Of a DNA stretch of 52,996 nt, positions 8,715 to 17,630 are shown piece after piece. The stretch covers positions 1 to 52,996 of the forward strand of contig WRIC01000012.1 in assembly GCA_009782915.1 (NCBI GenBank), read 5' to 3'. Position 1 is the stretch's first letter, and each line of letters opens with the position of its first letter. The stretch comes from Propionibacteriaceae bacterium. Its GTDB lineage: Bacteria; Actinomycetota; Actinomycetes; Propionibacteriales; Propionibacteriaceae. The notes beneath the pieces are model-generated. The model worked only from the letters and a program-made list of their open reading frames with translations. It did no database searches and was not told the DNA's origin. The position numbers and the translations under genes were made by a program.

Positions 8715-9758
8715 TCAGCAGGAAGGAATCTCAGCAGTGGAATCATTCCATCGATCAACCACCTCAACAGCTTCTTTGAGTGTACTGACCGGGACGATGG
8801 TCATCCCAGGGAAAGCCAAGGATATGTCTAGACAATTGTCGATCGGAATGAGAAAGAGTGTGGCTCGTTGGTTTGCTGCTGATTGGGCGTGTTCGTTAAT
8901 TCCTGCCACACGGGTCACCTCCCCAGTGGATGAGACCCGACCGACAGCGGCCAGTGTGATGCCTTGGGTGAGGTCTTTGTTGTGCAAGAGATCGACTGTT
9001 GTGATTCCCAAAGCGAGACCTTGGGAAGGATGAGAGACGTCGAGTGGAAGGTTGACTTTAATCGACGGCTGATAGAGATATCCTGTTCCGATGGTGACCC
9101 CCATGGATGCGATAGTCCCATCGCTGGGTGAGCCAACAAGTTTGGCTACGGTCACGATGAGAACCTCACTCCCGCGCTGGACTTCGACGACTGCTTGTCC
9201 ACCGACCTGTTTGTTGTTGCGCAGATACAGCCGTACGTCGTTTTCTGTGCTCATGGGCGTGTCGTCGATCGCCCGAATGAAATCTCCGGAGTACAAGATG
9301 TTGTGCGCTGGCCCATTAGCGCGCACAGCAATGATTTTGGGGCGTTCGACTACTTTCCCGCCTGTGACACGAACGCCAGCGGCCATGGCTTGCTCACGAG
9401 AGGCTTGTGTTTCTATTCGACGTGCGTCCAGGGCTTCTGGACGCAGTTCCCCTTGAGTGAGCACCGCATCAGCGGGCATCACCGAACGATTGGGGCGCAG
9501 GTAGTTGGCGATGAGTGCTGGCAGAGTGATCGAAGAAGAAGCCGAGGATTGAACCATGGAGGTTGCCAATATTTTTCCTGTGGTTTCTGCTGGTTCTTGG
9601 CCTTGAATGTCAACAATACGTAGAGAGCCGGTGGTGCCCAGCAGATTGGTGGTGGCCCCTGGTTCCCACACCACGTAGGGGACCCGAACCACGATCGAAA
9701 CAATAACCATTGCTACAAGCACAATCGTAGCACTCAGTGATATTCGAAGTTTTCTCAC
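8715..9758 (-). CDS. Membrane-anchored PDZ-domain, Lon (S16)-like protein with a changed catalytic lysine
   Basis: About 347 residues: one N-terminal membrane anchor (about 8-27), a linker, a PDZ domain (about 125-200, with the GDFIRAIDD core) and a C-terminal S16/Lon-like domain. This is the architecture of the YlbL / Rv3194c group. In the protease domain the nucleophile context is HPSQGL (S245), where the family has GPSAGL. The lysine of the Ser-Lys dyad (GGI-x-x-K in relatives) is replaced by His in AGINEH (codon CAC at 8889-8891). Substrate-binding rather than hydrolysis is therefore possible. GTG at 9758 preceded by GGAGGA is preferred over an in-frame GTG six codons upstream. It faces away from the zincin-like gene across about 115 nt. 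Confidence 0.85.
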   Translation of the reverse strand: MRKLRISLSATIVLVAMVIVSIVVRVPYVVWEPGATTNLLGTTGSLRIVDIQGQEPAETTGKILATSMVQSSASSSITLPALIANYLRPNRSVMPADAVLTQGELRPEALDARRIETQASREQAMAAGVRVTGGKVVERPKIIAVRANGPAHNILYSGDFIRAIDDTPMSTENDVRLYLRNNKQVGGQAVVEVQRGSEVLIVTVAKLVGSPSDGTIASMGVTIGTGYLYQPSIKVNLPLDVSHPSQGLALGITTVDLLHNKDLTQGITLAAVGRVSSTGEVTRVAGINEHAQSAANQRATLFLIPIDNCLDISLAFPGMTIVPVSTLKEAVEVVDRWNDSTAEIPSC

Positions 9759-9873
9759 ATGTCCTCCGTTGCCCACCCTAGCGAATCTGAGCGTAAATTC
9801 GTAACTCCCTGTGGAGTTTTCTCCCCAAAAGGCGAACAGATGCGAGACAATAGTTCACAGCAAGGAGACCGAT

Positions 9874-11199
9874 ATGAACCCATTCGACCCATCCAATTTC
9901 GATGATGACCCGATGGAGGCTCTCAGCAGGTTTTTCAAAGACTTGGGAATGCCCGACATGGGCGACTTGAATGATTCAGCCAGGAGAGAGGATCTTCTTC
10001 GAGCAATGATGAAGAAAATCGTTCCCTCCCACGGAAAAAATAGTGAAACTATCGTCTGGGAAACAGTACGCCAGATGGCTCGCCAATATGTTTCTTCACT
10101 GGGGCCTGATCCAACCGGTAGCTCTCGGGCACAAAGGATGATCGCTGAGTCTGTGCGTCTTGGTGAGTTGTGGATGAGTGAAGCCACAACCTTCACTCCC
10201 GTTTCTGGTGGTGTCCATGCATGGAGCCGAGCTGAGTGGATTGAAGCCACTCTGCCAGCCTGGAAGTCTATGTTGGAGCCAGTGATAGAAACCCTTGCCC
10301 AGGCTATCACCTCAGCTACTGGGTCTCCTCATGACATGGGTGATGACATGATGGCCTCACTCCAATTTGCCCTGCAACCCTTGCTGTCTTCAGTCATTTC
10401 TGCCACTTTCGGCGCCCATGTGGGTGAGGGTTTAGGTAAGGCCGCTATCTCGACGGTGTCTGGAACAGACATGGGTTTACCACTGCTGGGTGATTCGTCG
10501 ATCTGCCTGCTGACTACTAATCTCAATGCGCTCTACCAGCAAGATGACATTGATGAAGACAGTGTCGTCTTGTATTGCAGTATCCGTGAGGTTGCCCGCC
10601 AAAGACTCTTTCACGAAGTTGCCTGGATTTCTCCACAAATCATCACTCTGGTTCAACATTTCGCCCGCGAGATGACTGTTGATCCTGATGCTATGGCAAC
10701 AACTTTGGAAGATGCACTACCCGAACATCTGACTTCCGAGACACTGGTGAGCTTCCAGGCAGACTTCACTTCTTTGCTCTTCCATCCTGAACGCTCAGAA
10801 GAACAACGTCAGATTCTGGGACGTCTGACCACATTACTGGGGCTGGTCGAAGGATGGGTGGAGGATGTCACCACAACTGTCGCTGAGCAATGGTTTCCTG
10901 GGTGGGAACCGATTGCTGAGTCTTTGCGACGCCATCGAGCAGCCAGCGATGGTTCATCTTCCGGGGTGACACCTATTCTTCGCCTGGCTGCTTCAGCAAA
11001 AGAGGTACGCGAAGCCAGCAATTTCTGGAGGCTCATCCGTGAAAAACAGGGCATCGAAGCACGTGATGAAATCTGGCGTTACCCCGAGTCAATGCCCACG
11101 TCAGCTGAGATTTCAGATGTGGATTCCTTCCTGAATCGGCCATCACCGTCTGAGGATCCCTGGGATGACGAGTTGCGGAAATTCCTGCAAGAGGGTTAG
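9874..11199 (+). CDS. Zincin-like protein (DUF2342 / 'zinc-dependent metalloprotease' family)
   Basis: A 441-residue soluble protein of the actinobacterial family annotated as a putative zinc metallopeptidase or coenzyme F420-associated hydrolase (the Rv3195 neighbourhood). Recognisable features are the N-terminal FKDLGMPDMGDL segment, the central IREVARQRLFHEVAWI, and the late LLGLVEGWVEDV plus REASNFWRLIREKQGIEARDEIW. In relatives as I remember them the central motif is REAAHxRLFxxVPWL; here the His of ExxH is Arg (codon 10597-10599), so metal binding may be impaired. ATG at 9874 with AAGGAGA 7 nt upstream is preferred over an in-frame start at 9811. Adjacent to the PDZ/Lon-like gene in many actinobacteria; function unproven. 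Confidence 0.8.
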   Translation: MNPFDPSNFDDDPMEALSRFFKDLGMPDMGDLNDSARREDLLRAMMKKIVPSHGKNSETIVWETVRQMARQYVSSLGPDPTGSSRAQRMIAESVRLGELWMSEATTFTPVSGGVHAWSRAEWIEATLPAWKSMLEPVIETLAQAITSATGSPHDMGDDMMASLQFALQPLLSSVISATFGAHVGEGLGKAAISTVSGTDMGLPLLGDSSICLLTTNLNALYQQDDIDEDSVVLYCSIREVARQRLFHEVAWISPQIITLVQHFAREMTVDPDAMATTLEDALPEHLTSETLVSFQADFTSLLFHPERSEEQRQILGRLTTLLGLVEGWVEDVTTTVAEQWFPGWEPIAESLRRHRAASDGSSSGVTPILRLAASAKEVREASNFWRLIREKQGIEARDEIWRYPESMPTSAEISDVDSFLNRPSPSEDPWDDELRKFLQEG

Positions 11200-11346
11200 G
11201 CTCCCATGTGGCTGATGGCCCCACAATCGTTGTCCCGCGTCCCAGTGTGTAAGAATCTGGGGGTTCGAGCAAGACGAATGGCGTGGCCATAGGCTACATT
11301 GGTTAAAGATATTGAGGACAAAGTCCTCACAACCTAGGAGGACACT

Positions 11347-11505
11347 GTGTCGGATATCTATGAAGGCGAATTCTACTGCGTCAAGTGCAAGGCAAAGCGT
11401 ACTGCGAGCGGAAACATTGTCGTAAACGACAAGGGCACGCGTATGGCTAAGGGCAAGTGCCCCGAATGTGGTACAAATCTGAACCGCATCCTCGGAAAAG
11501 CCTGA
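11347..11505 (+). CDS. Small zinc-ribbon protein, DUF5679-like (52 residues)
   Basis: A 52-residue gene too short for routine ORF calling. It starts with GTG preceded by TAGGAGGA at an ideal distance. The protein begins MSDIYEGEFYCVKCKAKR and ends with KCPECGTNLNRILGKA, giving C-x2-C at residues 11-14 and C-x2-C at 38-41, i.e. one four-cysteine zinc ribbon with a basic middle. This matches the small actinobacterial DUF5679 proteins, to my recollection also found next to the zincin-like gene elsewhere. The strong ribosome binding site and the 15-bp terminator hairpin just downstream (11525-11558) argue for an independently expressed gene. Role unknown; nucleic-acid or ribosome association would be a guess. 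Confidence 0.85.
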   Translation: MSDIYEGEFYCVKCKAKRTASGNIVVNDKGTRMAKGKCPECGTNLNRILGKA

Positions 11506-11524
11506 GACTGCATCACAGATCGAC

Positions 11525-11558
11525 CATGGCGAGTTCCCCCGTTGGGGAGCTCGCCATG
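11525..11558 (+). terminator. Strong hairpin after the zinc-ribbon gene
   Basis: CATGGCGAGTTCCCC (11525-11539) can pair with GGGGAGCTCGCCATG (11544-11558): 14 Watson-Crick pairs plus one G-U, with a 4-nt loop. It begins 20 nt after the small gene stop. No T-run follows, which is usual for actinobacterial terminators. It separates the zinc-ribbon gene from the E1-like gene at 11607. Confidence 0.75.
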
Positions 11559-11606
11559 TGCTTTCTCTGCTGGAGTGAGGTGGTGTTGTCCAAGTGATGG
11601 TGGGCT

Positions 11607-12398
11607 GTGGAAAACTCCTCAGGTGTCCACACTATTCACCACACTGGTGTCATGCAGTTTCCCCGTCTCCGCCCACCACGGTTGGCTGTGTGGCGTTCCC
11701 TGACTGAACTCCAAGTCGGAGGGCTGGACTACTGCGTGATTCTTCAGCAGGCTCCGCCTTCCTTGGCCACAGTGGTGACATGTCTCGATGGATACCACCA
11801 TGTCGATGAGCTTCGCACCTACTGCTCACCAGCGGTGGTGGATGAACTGCTCGAAACACTTCTTGACCTCAACCAACTGACCGATGGGCCTCAGGAACCC
11901 ACCACTGTCCATACCCACGTCGTTGGCCACGGTGGTCTTGCCCGACATCTCAAAAATCGCTTGGGAAGTTGGGAACAAACCCAACACGCACCACAGGTGT
12001 GCATGGTGGCCCCCTCCACCTTCGAGACTGATCGTGTTCTTGCCTATGATTTAACTCAGCGAGGTGTTCCCCACGTGATTGTGAAAGCCCATGAGCAGAA
12101 AGCATCGGTTGGTCCATGGGTTATTCCTGGGTTATCGAGTTGCTTGAAATGCTCGGATCTCACCAGACGTGATCTCGATCCCACCTGGCCACTGCAGGTT
12201 TTCCAATTCTTCCACACCCGCGTACACCCACCAATGGAACTCATTGATTGGGCCACTGCTGTAGCGCTAGCTCACCTGCGAGCGTATGCTCGTGGCTTGC
12301 CACCCGAGTCACTGTTCACTTCAATCGAAATGGATGGGGTCACTGGACGTGTCACCTATCGAGAGATTCCTTTTCATCCCCACTGTGAGTGCCACTAG
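11607..12398 (+). CDS. E1/ThiF-like protein with a zinc-binding C-terminus (cyclodehydratase-like)
   Basis: About 263 residues (perhaps 248 if the ATG at 11652 is used; neither start has a good ribosome binding site). The middle has the Rossmann-like pattern VVGHGGLARHLKNRLG (about 108-123). The C-terminal half has SSCLKCSDLTRRDLDPTWP (about 176-194) and the end HPHCECH. Together these give two CxxC/CxC pairs that would hold a zinc, as in E1-like and RiPP cyclodehydratase C-domains. Actinobacterial members are often labelled cyclodehydratase or TOMM leader-binding protein, yet no YcaO protein, precursor peptide or exporter is visible here. A housekeeping role linked to the neighbouring zincin cluster is at least as likely. 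The 3' end overlaps the convergent helicase gene by 47 nt. Confidence 0.65.
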   Translation: MENSSGVHTIHHTGVMQFPRLRPPRLAVWRSLTELQVGGLDYCVILQQAPPSLATVVTCLDGYHHVDELRTYCSPAVVDELLETLLDLNQLTDGPQEPTTVHTHVVGHGGLARHLKNRLGSWEQTQHAPQVCMVAPSTFETDRVLAYDLTQRGVPHVIVKAHEQKASVGPWVIPGLSSCLKCSDLTRRDLDPTWPLQVFQFFHTRVHPPMELIDWATAVALAHLRAYARGLPPESLFTSIEMDGVTGRVTYREIPFHPHCECH

Positions 12399-14334
12399 CC
12401 CTATCAAGGCGGCGAAGCGAATCCAAAACACCCTGGCGATCTTCTGTCATCCACAAAGGGGGAAGACAGGCCATCAGGAAGGAACCATAGCGCGCTGTGC
12501 GTAATCTCGGGTCGAGAATAGCCACGACTCCCCGATCGGTTTGACTTCTAATGAGCCTTCCTGTTCCCTGCGCCAACATCAAACCGGCATGGGTTGCTGC
12601 CACCTCCATGAAACCATTTCTCCCCTGGCGGCCAGCCTCCTCTTGGCGCGCCTGAAACAGTGGCTCATCAGGGCGTGGGAAGGGAAGACGATCCACGATA
12701 ACCAGGTGGCAGGTCTCTCCTGGTGCATCAACTCCTTGCCACAGTGACAGTGTGCCAAAGAGGCTGGTGTGAGGATCGGCAAGGAATTGGTTCATAAGAT
12801 CAGGCAGGTGTTCTTCCCCTTGGAGCAAGATCGGTTGATCACTGCGACTGCGGCAGTATTCAGCAGCCTGTTCAGCAGCTCTCATCGATGAAAAAAGTCC
12901 CAGGGCCCGCCCATTGCTTGCCTCTAGCAGGTCAGCGATTTCTGCCAATGCTTCATCAGAGGCCCCCTGCCTTCCTGGTGGTGGCAGATGGGAGGCGACA
13001 TAACATATCCCCTGATTGGCATAGTCGAAGGGTGAACCCACATCAACAGCGGTGTAGTTTGATTGCGGACCACTGATCAGTCCAACAGAACTAGCAATAG
13101 CGGAAAAGGAGTCCCCCAATTTGAGGGTAGCTGAGGTGAGGATCGTGGTTTGATGGCTGAGAATTTGGTCACGAATGGTTTGGGCAACCTCGAGTGGAGC
13201 GACCACCAATTGGGGTCCAAAGGTCAAACGCTGAGACACCCAGATGACATCCGTTTTGTCATGGGCTGCTATGCGTTCACAGATGTCAAAGACTTCTTTC
13301 AGCGCGTTCGCCACCTGTTCGATGCGGGGGTCCTGGGATTCTTTTCCCACCGCTGACAGGGCTCGTCGCAAGACGACACTTAACTCTTCGACGGCATCGA
13401 TGACTTCCCCGGAACGTACTCGTCCTTCTTCACTGGTTTCTAACACATCCGAAAATCGTTGGGAGGCTTCAGCGAGTTGAGTATGAAGGTGATCGTTGAC
13501 CAGGGTTGATGACAGGCGGATGGCTCGCTCAACACGCTGCGGGCTGAGTTCATCAGTACGCGAGGTGGTGACTCTCGCTGTGATTTCGTGGGCTTCATCC
13601 AGGATCAACAACGAGGGGTTGATGGTCCCCCAGCCGTGATCTGCTTCGATAGCAACCAAGGCGTGATTGGTCACCACGATGTTGGACTGGCTGGCTCGAA
13701 GGCGCGCAGCTTGAACGAAACACTGTTGAAAATATGGGCACGACGATCCCACACACTCCCGCCCAGAGATCGACACGTGGGACCAGGCTTGCCCACTGTG
13801 GCTGGGCGCATCATCACGGTCAGCGATCAGTGACTCTTTGGCTTGTTTTTCAGCCCACTGTCGAAGACCCACCACCTGAGTAGCTAGTGGAGAGGAAGAA
13901 TCCCACTGCTGATCCTCATCGAGATCATCGATGGAATACTGGGTTTCTTGGGGATCAATAGGGGCATCTCGGATTTTCATCAGGCAGGGATAATTCGATC
14001 CACCTTTGAGAACACACCACGAGATGTCATCAAGCTCGAGGTCGTGAGCTGCTTGGACGATCGTGGGAATGTCTTTCGTGGCTAGTTGTGCCTGCAGGGC
14101 AAGGGTAGCTGTAGCGATGACCACTTGAGCCTCAGGGTAACGCTGAGCATAGGCGAAAGCTGGGGCGAGATAACCCAAGGATTTTCCTGTGCCCGTACCA
14201 GCTTGGATGAGTGCGTGTTTTCCTGATTCTTGGGATTGGCTGATGGCATCGACCATGAGTTCTTGGCCAGTGCGTGTTTGCCCAGAAATCTGTGCCAGCC
14301 CTTGATCGAGTAGTCGTCTGCTCAAGGTGGCCAT
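12352..14334 (-). CDS. ATP-dependent DNA helicase, DinG/XPD type
   Basis: A 660-residue superfamily 2 helicase with Walker A GTGTGKS at 46-52 and a DEAH box (LILDEAHEI). Between motifs I and II are the cysteines of a probable 4Fe-4S domain: SNYPC, then RECVGSSCPYFQQCF. The C-terminal helicase half ends with LPFPRPDEPLF and the motif VI region AQGTGRLIRSQTDRG. The family unwinds DNA 5' to 3', including R-loops and G-quadruplexes, in replication and repair. The length is typical of the actinobacterial proteins. Downstream of hflX on the same strand with a 45-nt gap, so it may share its transcript. Its last 47 nt overlap the E1-like gene tail-to-tail. Confidence 0.92.
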   Translation of the reverse strand: MATLSRRLLDQGLAQISGQTRTGQELMVDAISQSQESGKHALIQAGTGTGKSLGYLAPAFAYAQRYPEAQVVIATATLALQAQLATKDIPTIVQAAHDLELDDISWCVLKGGSNYPCLMKIRDAPIDPQETQYSIDDLDEDQQWDSSSPLATQVVGLRQWAEKQAKESLIADRDDAPSHSGQAWSHVSISGRECVGSSCPYFQQCFVQAARLRASQSNIVVTNHALVAIEADHGWGTINPSLLILDEAHEITARVTTSRTDELSPQRVERAIRLSSTLVNDHLHTQLAEASQRFSDVLETSEEGRVRSGEVIDAVEELSVVLRRALSAVGKESQDPRIEQVANALKEVFDICERIAAHDKTDVIWVSQRLTFGPQLVVAPLEVAQTIRDQILSHQTTILTSATLKLGDSFSAIASSVGLISGPQSNYTAVDVGSPFDYANQGICYVASHLPPPGRQGASDEALAEIADLLEASNGRALGLFSSMRAAEQAAEYCRSRSDQPILLQGEEHLPDLMNQFLADPHTSLFGTLSLWQGVDAPGETCHLVIVDRLPFPRPDEPLFQARQEEAGRQGRNGFMEVAATHAGLMLAQGTGRLIRSQTDRGVVAILDPRLRTARYGSFLMACLPPLWMTEDRQGVLDSLRRLDRASGTHSGDEKESLDR

Positions 14335-14379
14335 CCCAGTAGTGTATCTGGTGGCTCAGACACCGGTGTGTCGTGAGAC

Positions 14380-15834
14380 TCAGCAGCGGTATTCTTCGAG
14401 CACTTGGGCAAGATGATGGTCGGCCACACCAATGATGTGGGTTCCCTGGGATGTGTGATCCATGGATTCCACACGCCCACGACGATGGAGTTGATCCACC
14501 AGGTCACCACGATCAAAGGGGATCATCACCTCGAGTCGTACCTCCAAACCAGGCAGAACCTCATCAATCCTGGACAGTAACGTATCGATGCCTTGGCCAC
14601 TGCGAGTTGATATCTCCACAGCGTCAGGAAAGCGGCTGGCCAAGGTCAGCGCTGTTGACTCATCGATTAAGTCAATCTTGTTGATGACAATCAACTCGGG
14701 AATATCCCCGGCATCAATATCTTTCAGCACCTCACGTACTGCAGAAATCTGACCACCCGGATCAGGGTCGGAACCATCGACCACATGCAATAGCAGGTCT
14801 GCGTTAAGGGATTCCTCCAAGGTTGAGGCAAAGGATTCCACCAATTCGGTGGGCAGGCGTCGGATGAAACCAACGGTGTCGGTGAGGGTGAATTCTCGCC
14901 CCGAGGGGGTTCTGGTACGACGAGTCGTGGGGTCTAAGGTGGCGAACAGTGAATCATCAACCAGTACCGATGATGAGGTGAGTTCGTTCAGCAGAGACGA
15001 CTTGCCGGCATTGGTGTAACCCACGATCGCCACCGATGGAATCTCATGGCGTTTCCTGGATGAGCGAGTCACCTCACGGGCTGTTTTCATATGTTTCAGC
15101 TGAGCCCTCAACTTCGATATCCGTGAGGAAATCCTGCGCCGATCAGTTTCGATCTTGGTTTCACCTGGACCGCGGCCACCAATACCTGCACCACCCGAGG
15201 CACGTCCACCCACCTGCCGTGACAGGGATTCACCCCATCCGCGAAGGCGCTGACGAAGATAGGTGAGTTGCGCTAGCTCGACTTGCGCCTTGCCTTCCTT
15301 GGATTTGGCGTGCTGAGCAAAGATGTCCAAGATGAGAGCAGTACGGTCGATCACTTTCACTTTCACGCGGTCTTCCAGGTTCCTCAACTGGGCAGCTGTC
15401 AGCTCCCCATCGCAGATGACCGTGTCGGCTTCCACCTCGGCGACCAGGTCACCTAATTCATGGACCTTGCCACGACCCAGAAAAGTAGCAGGGTCAGGGT
15501 TGGACCTCGACTGCATGAGACCTGCGAGAACAGTCGAACCCGCGGTCTCAGCCAAGAGTTGAAGCTCAGCGAAAGAACGGTGGACCTCGTCATCTCTGAG
15601 AGATGAACTACCAATTCCCACCAAGACAACCCGTTCTAGGCGTAAGGCTCGGTATTCGACTTCCGTGATGTCTTGGAGGTCAGTATGGATACCCTCGACT
15701 CGTTTGAGAGAGATGCGATCAGCGAGGTCGGCCACACCCGAATCGAAGGAGTCTAAATCTACCTCGACATCTGTGTCGCCAAAGCCTTCCTGGCTGACGG
15801 GGAAAGCAATCGATGAGTTATCTTTTCTACTCAC
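14380..15834 (-). CDS. hflX: Ribosome-associated GTPase HflX
   Basis: A 484-residue GTPase. The N-terminal HflX domain contains QSRSNPDPATFLGRGKVHEL. A glycine-rich linker GGRASGGAGIGGRGPGETKI (209-228) precedes the G domain, with G1 GYTNAGKSS (272-280), G3 DTVGFIRRLP and G4 NKIDL. HflX binds the large ribosomal subunit and splits stalled ribosomes under stress. The start is GTG, overlapping the last codons of dapF by 8 nt, so the two are translationally coupled. The run miaA-dapF-hflX is a common actinobacterial arrangement. No residue of the G motifs is missing. Confidence 0.95.
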   Translation of the reverse strand: MSRKDNSSIAFPVSQEGFGDTDVEVDLDSFDSGVADLADRISLKRVEGIHTDLQDITEVEYRALRLERVVLVGIGSSSLRDDEVHRSFAELQLLAETAGSTVLAGLMQSRSNPDPATFLGRGKVHELGDLVAEVEADTVICDGELTAAQLRNLEDRVKVKVIDRTALILDIFAQHAKSKEGKAQVELAQLTYLRQRLRGWGESLSRQVGGRASGGAGIGGRGPGETKIETDRRRISSRISKLRAQLKHMKTAREVTRSSRKRHEIPSVAIVGYTNAGKSSLLNELTSSSVLVDDSLFATLDPTTRRTRTPSGREFTLTDTVGFIRRLPTELVESFASTLEESLNADLLLHVVDGSDPDPGGQISAVREVLKDIDAGDIPELIVINKIDLIDESTALTLASRFPDAVEISTRSGQGIDTLLSRIDEVLPGLEVRLEVMIPFDRGDLVDQLHRRGRVESMDHTSQGTHIIGVADHHLAQVLEEYRC

Positions 15835-16657
15835 TGGGAAGATTCACCTTCCCTCGGGCAAGAATCACAGCCGGACCAGTCAATAATGCTTGGTTGTCCA
15901 CCAAATCAACCGTGAGATGACCACCAGGAACCTCCACTACGTAGGTTCTCGTCTGGGATTCTTCCCCAGGGTCATGGTGGGCAGCATTGACACTGGCGGC
16001 CACGACTCCCGTGCCACAAGAGAGAGTCTCCCCCACCCCACGCTCGTACACTCTCATAGTGAGGTGCCCAGGGGAGGTGGCCACCACAAATTCCACATTG
16101 ACACCCTGAGTAAAACCGTCAGCAACCGGCGCCACGCTCAGGTCAAGGTTCTCCAGTTCCTCCAGGGTGTTCAGGCGTACCACACAATGAGGGTTACCCA
16201 CATCGACAGGATTGCCTTGGTAGCCAACCCCACCCAACTCCACTGTGGTGGAGGTCGGGCTCCACGTGGGACAACCAACATCCACGCGAATCAAAGAGTC
16301 GCGAACACCCTGGCCATGGCGCAGACCCGCCCGTGTGGCAATATCCACTCCAGAACCATCCGCCAGGTCTTCTTCGATGAGCCACCTGATGAAAACCCGC
16401 AGTCCATTGGCGCAGATCTCAGCGATCGACCCATCAGCATTGCGGTAATCCATAAACCACAGATCAGGGTCTCCAGTCCATGTGGGAATCTGTTCGGCTT
16501 TCACTGCTCGCAGAACCCCATCACCACCGATCCCGCAGCGACGATCACACAGGAATCGCACATCGTTGTCACTCGGATTGAGCAACCCAGAGCGATCCAT
16601 CATCAAGACAAAGTCATTGCCGGTGCCATGTCCCTTGGCAAAAGACCAGGTACGCAT
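15827..16657 (-). CDS. dapF: Diaminopimelate epimerase
   Basis: 276 residues; converts LL-diaminopimelate to the meso form for lysine and peptidoglycan synthesis in the cytoplasm. The two active-site cysteines are present: C82 in NADGSIAEICANGLR and the later one in GVGETLSCGTGVVA. The first motif reads CANG where many bacteria have CGNG, a change also seen in other actinobacteria. The N-terminus FAKGHGTGNDFVLMMD is typical. ATG at 16657 is chosen over the GTG one codon upstream because of GGAGG spacing. It lies 31 nt after the miaA stop and overlaps hflX by 8 nt. Confidence 0.95.
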   Translation of the reverse strand: MRTWSFAKGHGTGNDFVLMMDRSGLLNPSDNDVRFLCDRRCGIGGDGVLRAVKAEQIPTWTGDPDLWFMDYRNADGSIAEICANGLRVFIRWLIEEDLADGSGVDIATRAGLRHGQGVRDSLIRVDVGCPTWSPTSTTVELGGVGYQGNPVDVGNPHCVVRLNTLEELENLDLSVAPVADGFTQGVNVEFVVATSPGHLTMRVYERGVGETLSCGTGVVAASVNAAHHDPGEESQTRTYVVEVPGGHLTVDLVDNQALLTGPAVILARGKVNLPSE

Positions 16658-16688
16658 CACACCTCCATCAACCGTTGCTTGCTGGCTA

Positions 16689-17630
16689 TCAGACTATCAG
16701 AGCAGGATTGCTGCTTTGGGCGATCATGGCTCGAAGCTCATCAGTAGTGGTGGTATAGGGCACCCACGTGATGCGAGGGTCGCGCTTCCACCAAGCTATC
16801 TGTTTACGGGAGAACTGGCGGGTCTTGATGATCGTCAGTTCCCTGGCTTGGGTTTCGGTGATCTCCCCATCGAGGTATGCGATCACTTGTCGATATCCTA
16901 TTGCCCGCGAAGCCGTTGGTGATTCACGTAATCCTTGATCCAGTAACTGACGTACTTCCTGGGTGAACCCCATCTCAAACATATGCTCCACCCGTTGGGC
17001 AATACGGGCATCCATGGTGTCACGATCAATATCGAGGCCAATGAGCTGAACACCATCGAGAGCATAGTCCCACACCGGAAGAGTTGACGTGAATTCACCG
17101 GTCAGTTCGATGGCTTCCAGTGCCCGAATGATCCTTCGGTCATTGCCTGGATTGATGCCCTGGGCGGCCTGAGGCGATAGTTTCTGCAACTTCTGGTACA
17201 TTTTCTCCACACCATGGACGTCCATCTCTTCAACCAGGCGTGCCCGTACCTCTTGATCGGTGGGAGGAAACTCAACAGAATCGATAACGGCATGCAGATA
17301 GAGGGCTGATCCCCCCACCACAATAGGCAGGATGCTCTTGTCGCGACACTGGCTGATGGCCTCGCGGGCAAGTTTCTGGAACTGCGCAACCGAGGCTTCC
17401 TCATTGATGTCCTGGATGTCGATGAGGTGATGGGTGATGCCTCGTCGTTCACTATGAGTGGGTTTGGCCGTGCCGATGTCCATTCCTCGATAAACCAGCA
17501 TCGAATCAGCGTTGATGATCTCGGCAGGCTGACCTAGGGTTTGGTAGGACAAGGCAAGGTCAATGGCACCGGTGGATTTCCCTGTCGCTGTGGATCCAAC
17601 AAGAACCACGATCGGCAAGGATGTCTTCAT
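16689..17630 (-). CDS. miaA: tRNA dimethylallyltransferase
   Basis: 313 residues; transfers a dimethylallyl group to the N6 of A37 in tRNAs that read codons starting with U. Walker A is GSTATGKST (12-20). The family signatures NADSMLVYRGMDIGTAKPT, THHLIDI and the nucleotide-handling GSALYLHAVID are all present, as is the RQFSRKQIAWWKRDPRI segment near the C-terminus. The length is normal. The start codon at 17630 overlaps the likely start of the divergent SCP2-like gene (17629), so the two promoters must lie inside each other's coding regions or upstream leader sequences. Confidence 0.95.
   Translation of the reverse strand: MKTSLPIVVLVGSTATGKSTGAIDLALSYQTLGQPAEIINADSMLVYRGMDIGTAKPTHSERRGITHHLIDIQDINEEASVAQFQKLAREAISQCRDKSILPIVVGGSALYLHAVIDSVEFPPTDQEVRARLVEEMDVHGVEKMYQKLQKLSPQAAQGINPGNDRRIIRALEAIELTGEFTSTLPVWDYALDGVQLIGLDIDRDTMDARIAQRVEHMFEMGFTQEVRQLLDQGLRESPTASRAIGYRQVIAYLDGEITETQARELTIIKTRQFSRKQIAWWKRDPRITWVPYTTTTDELRAMIAQSSNPALIV

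Noticed and set aside
11607-12398. Part of a thiazole/oxazole-modified peptide cluster
   Set aside because: Neighbours are a zincin-like protein and a helicase; no YcaO, precursor peptide or exporter is seen.
15890-16747. 285-residue open frame opposite dapF
   Set aside because: Antisense to an unmistakable dapF with both active-site cysteines; no family resemblance.
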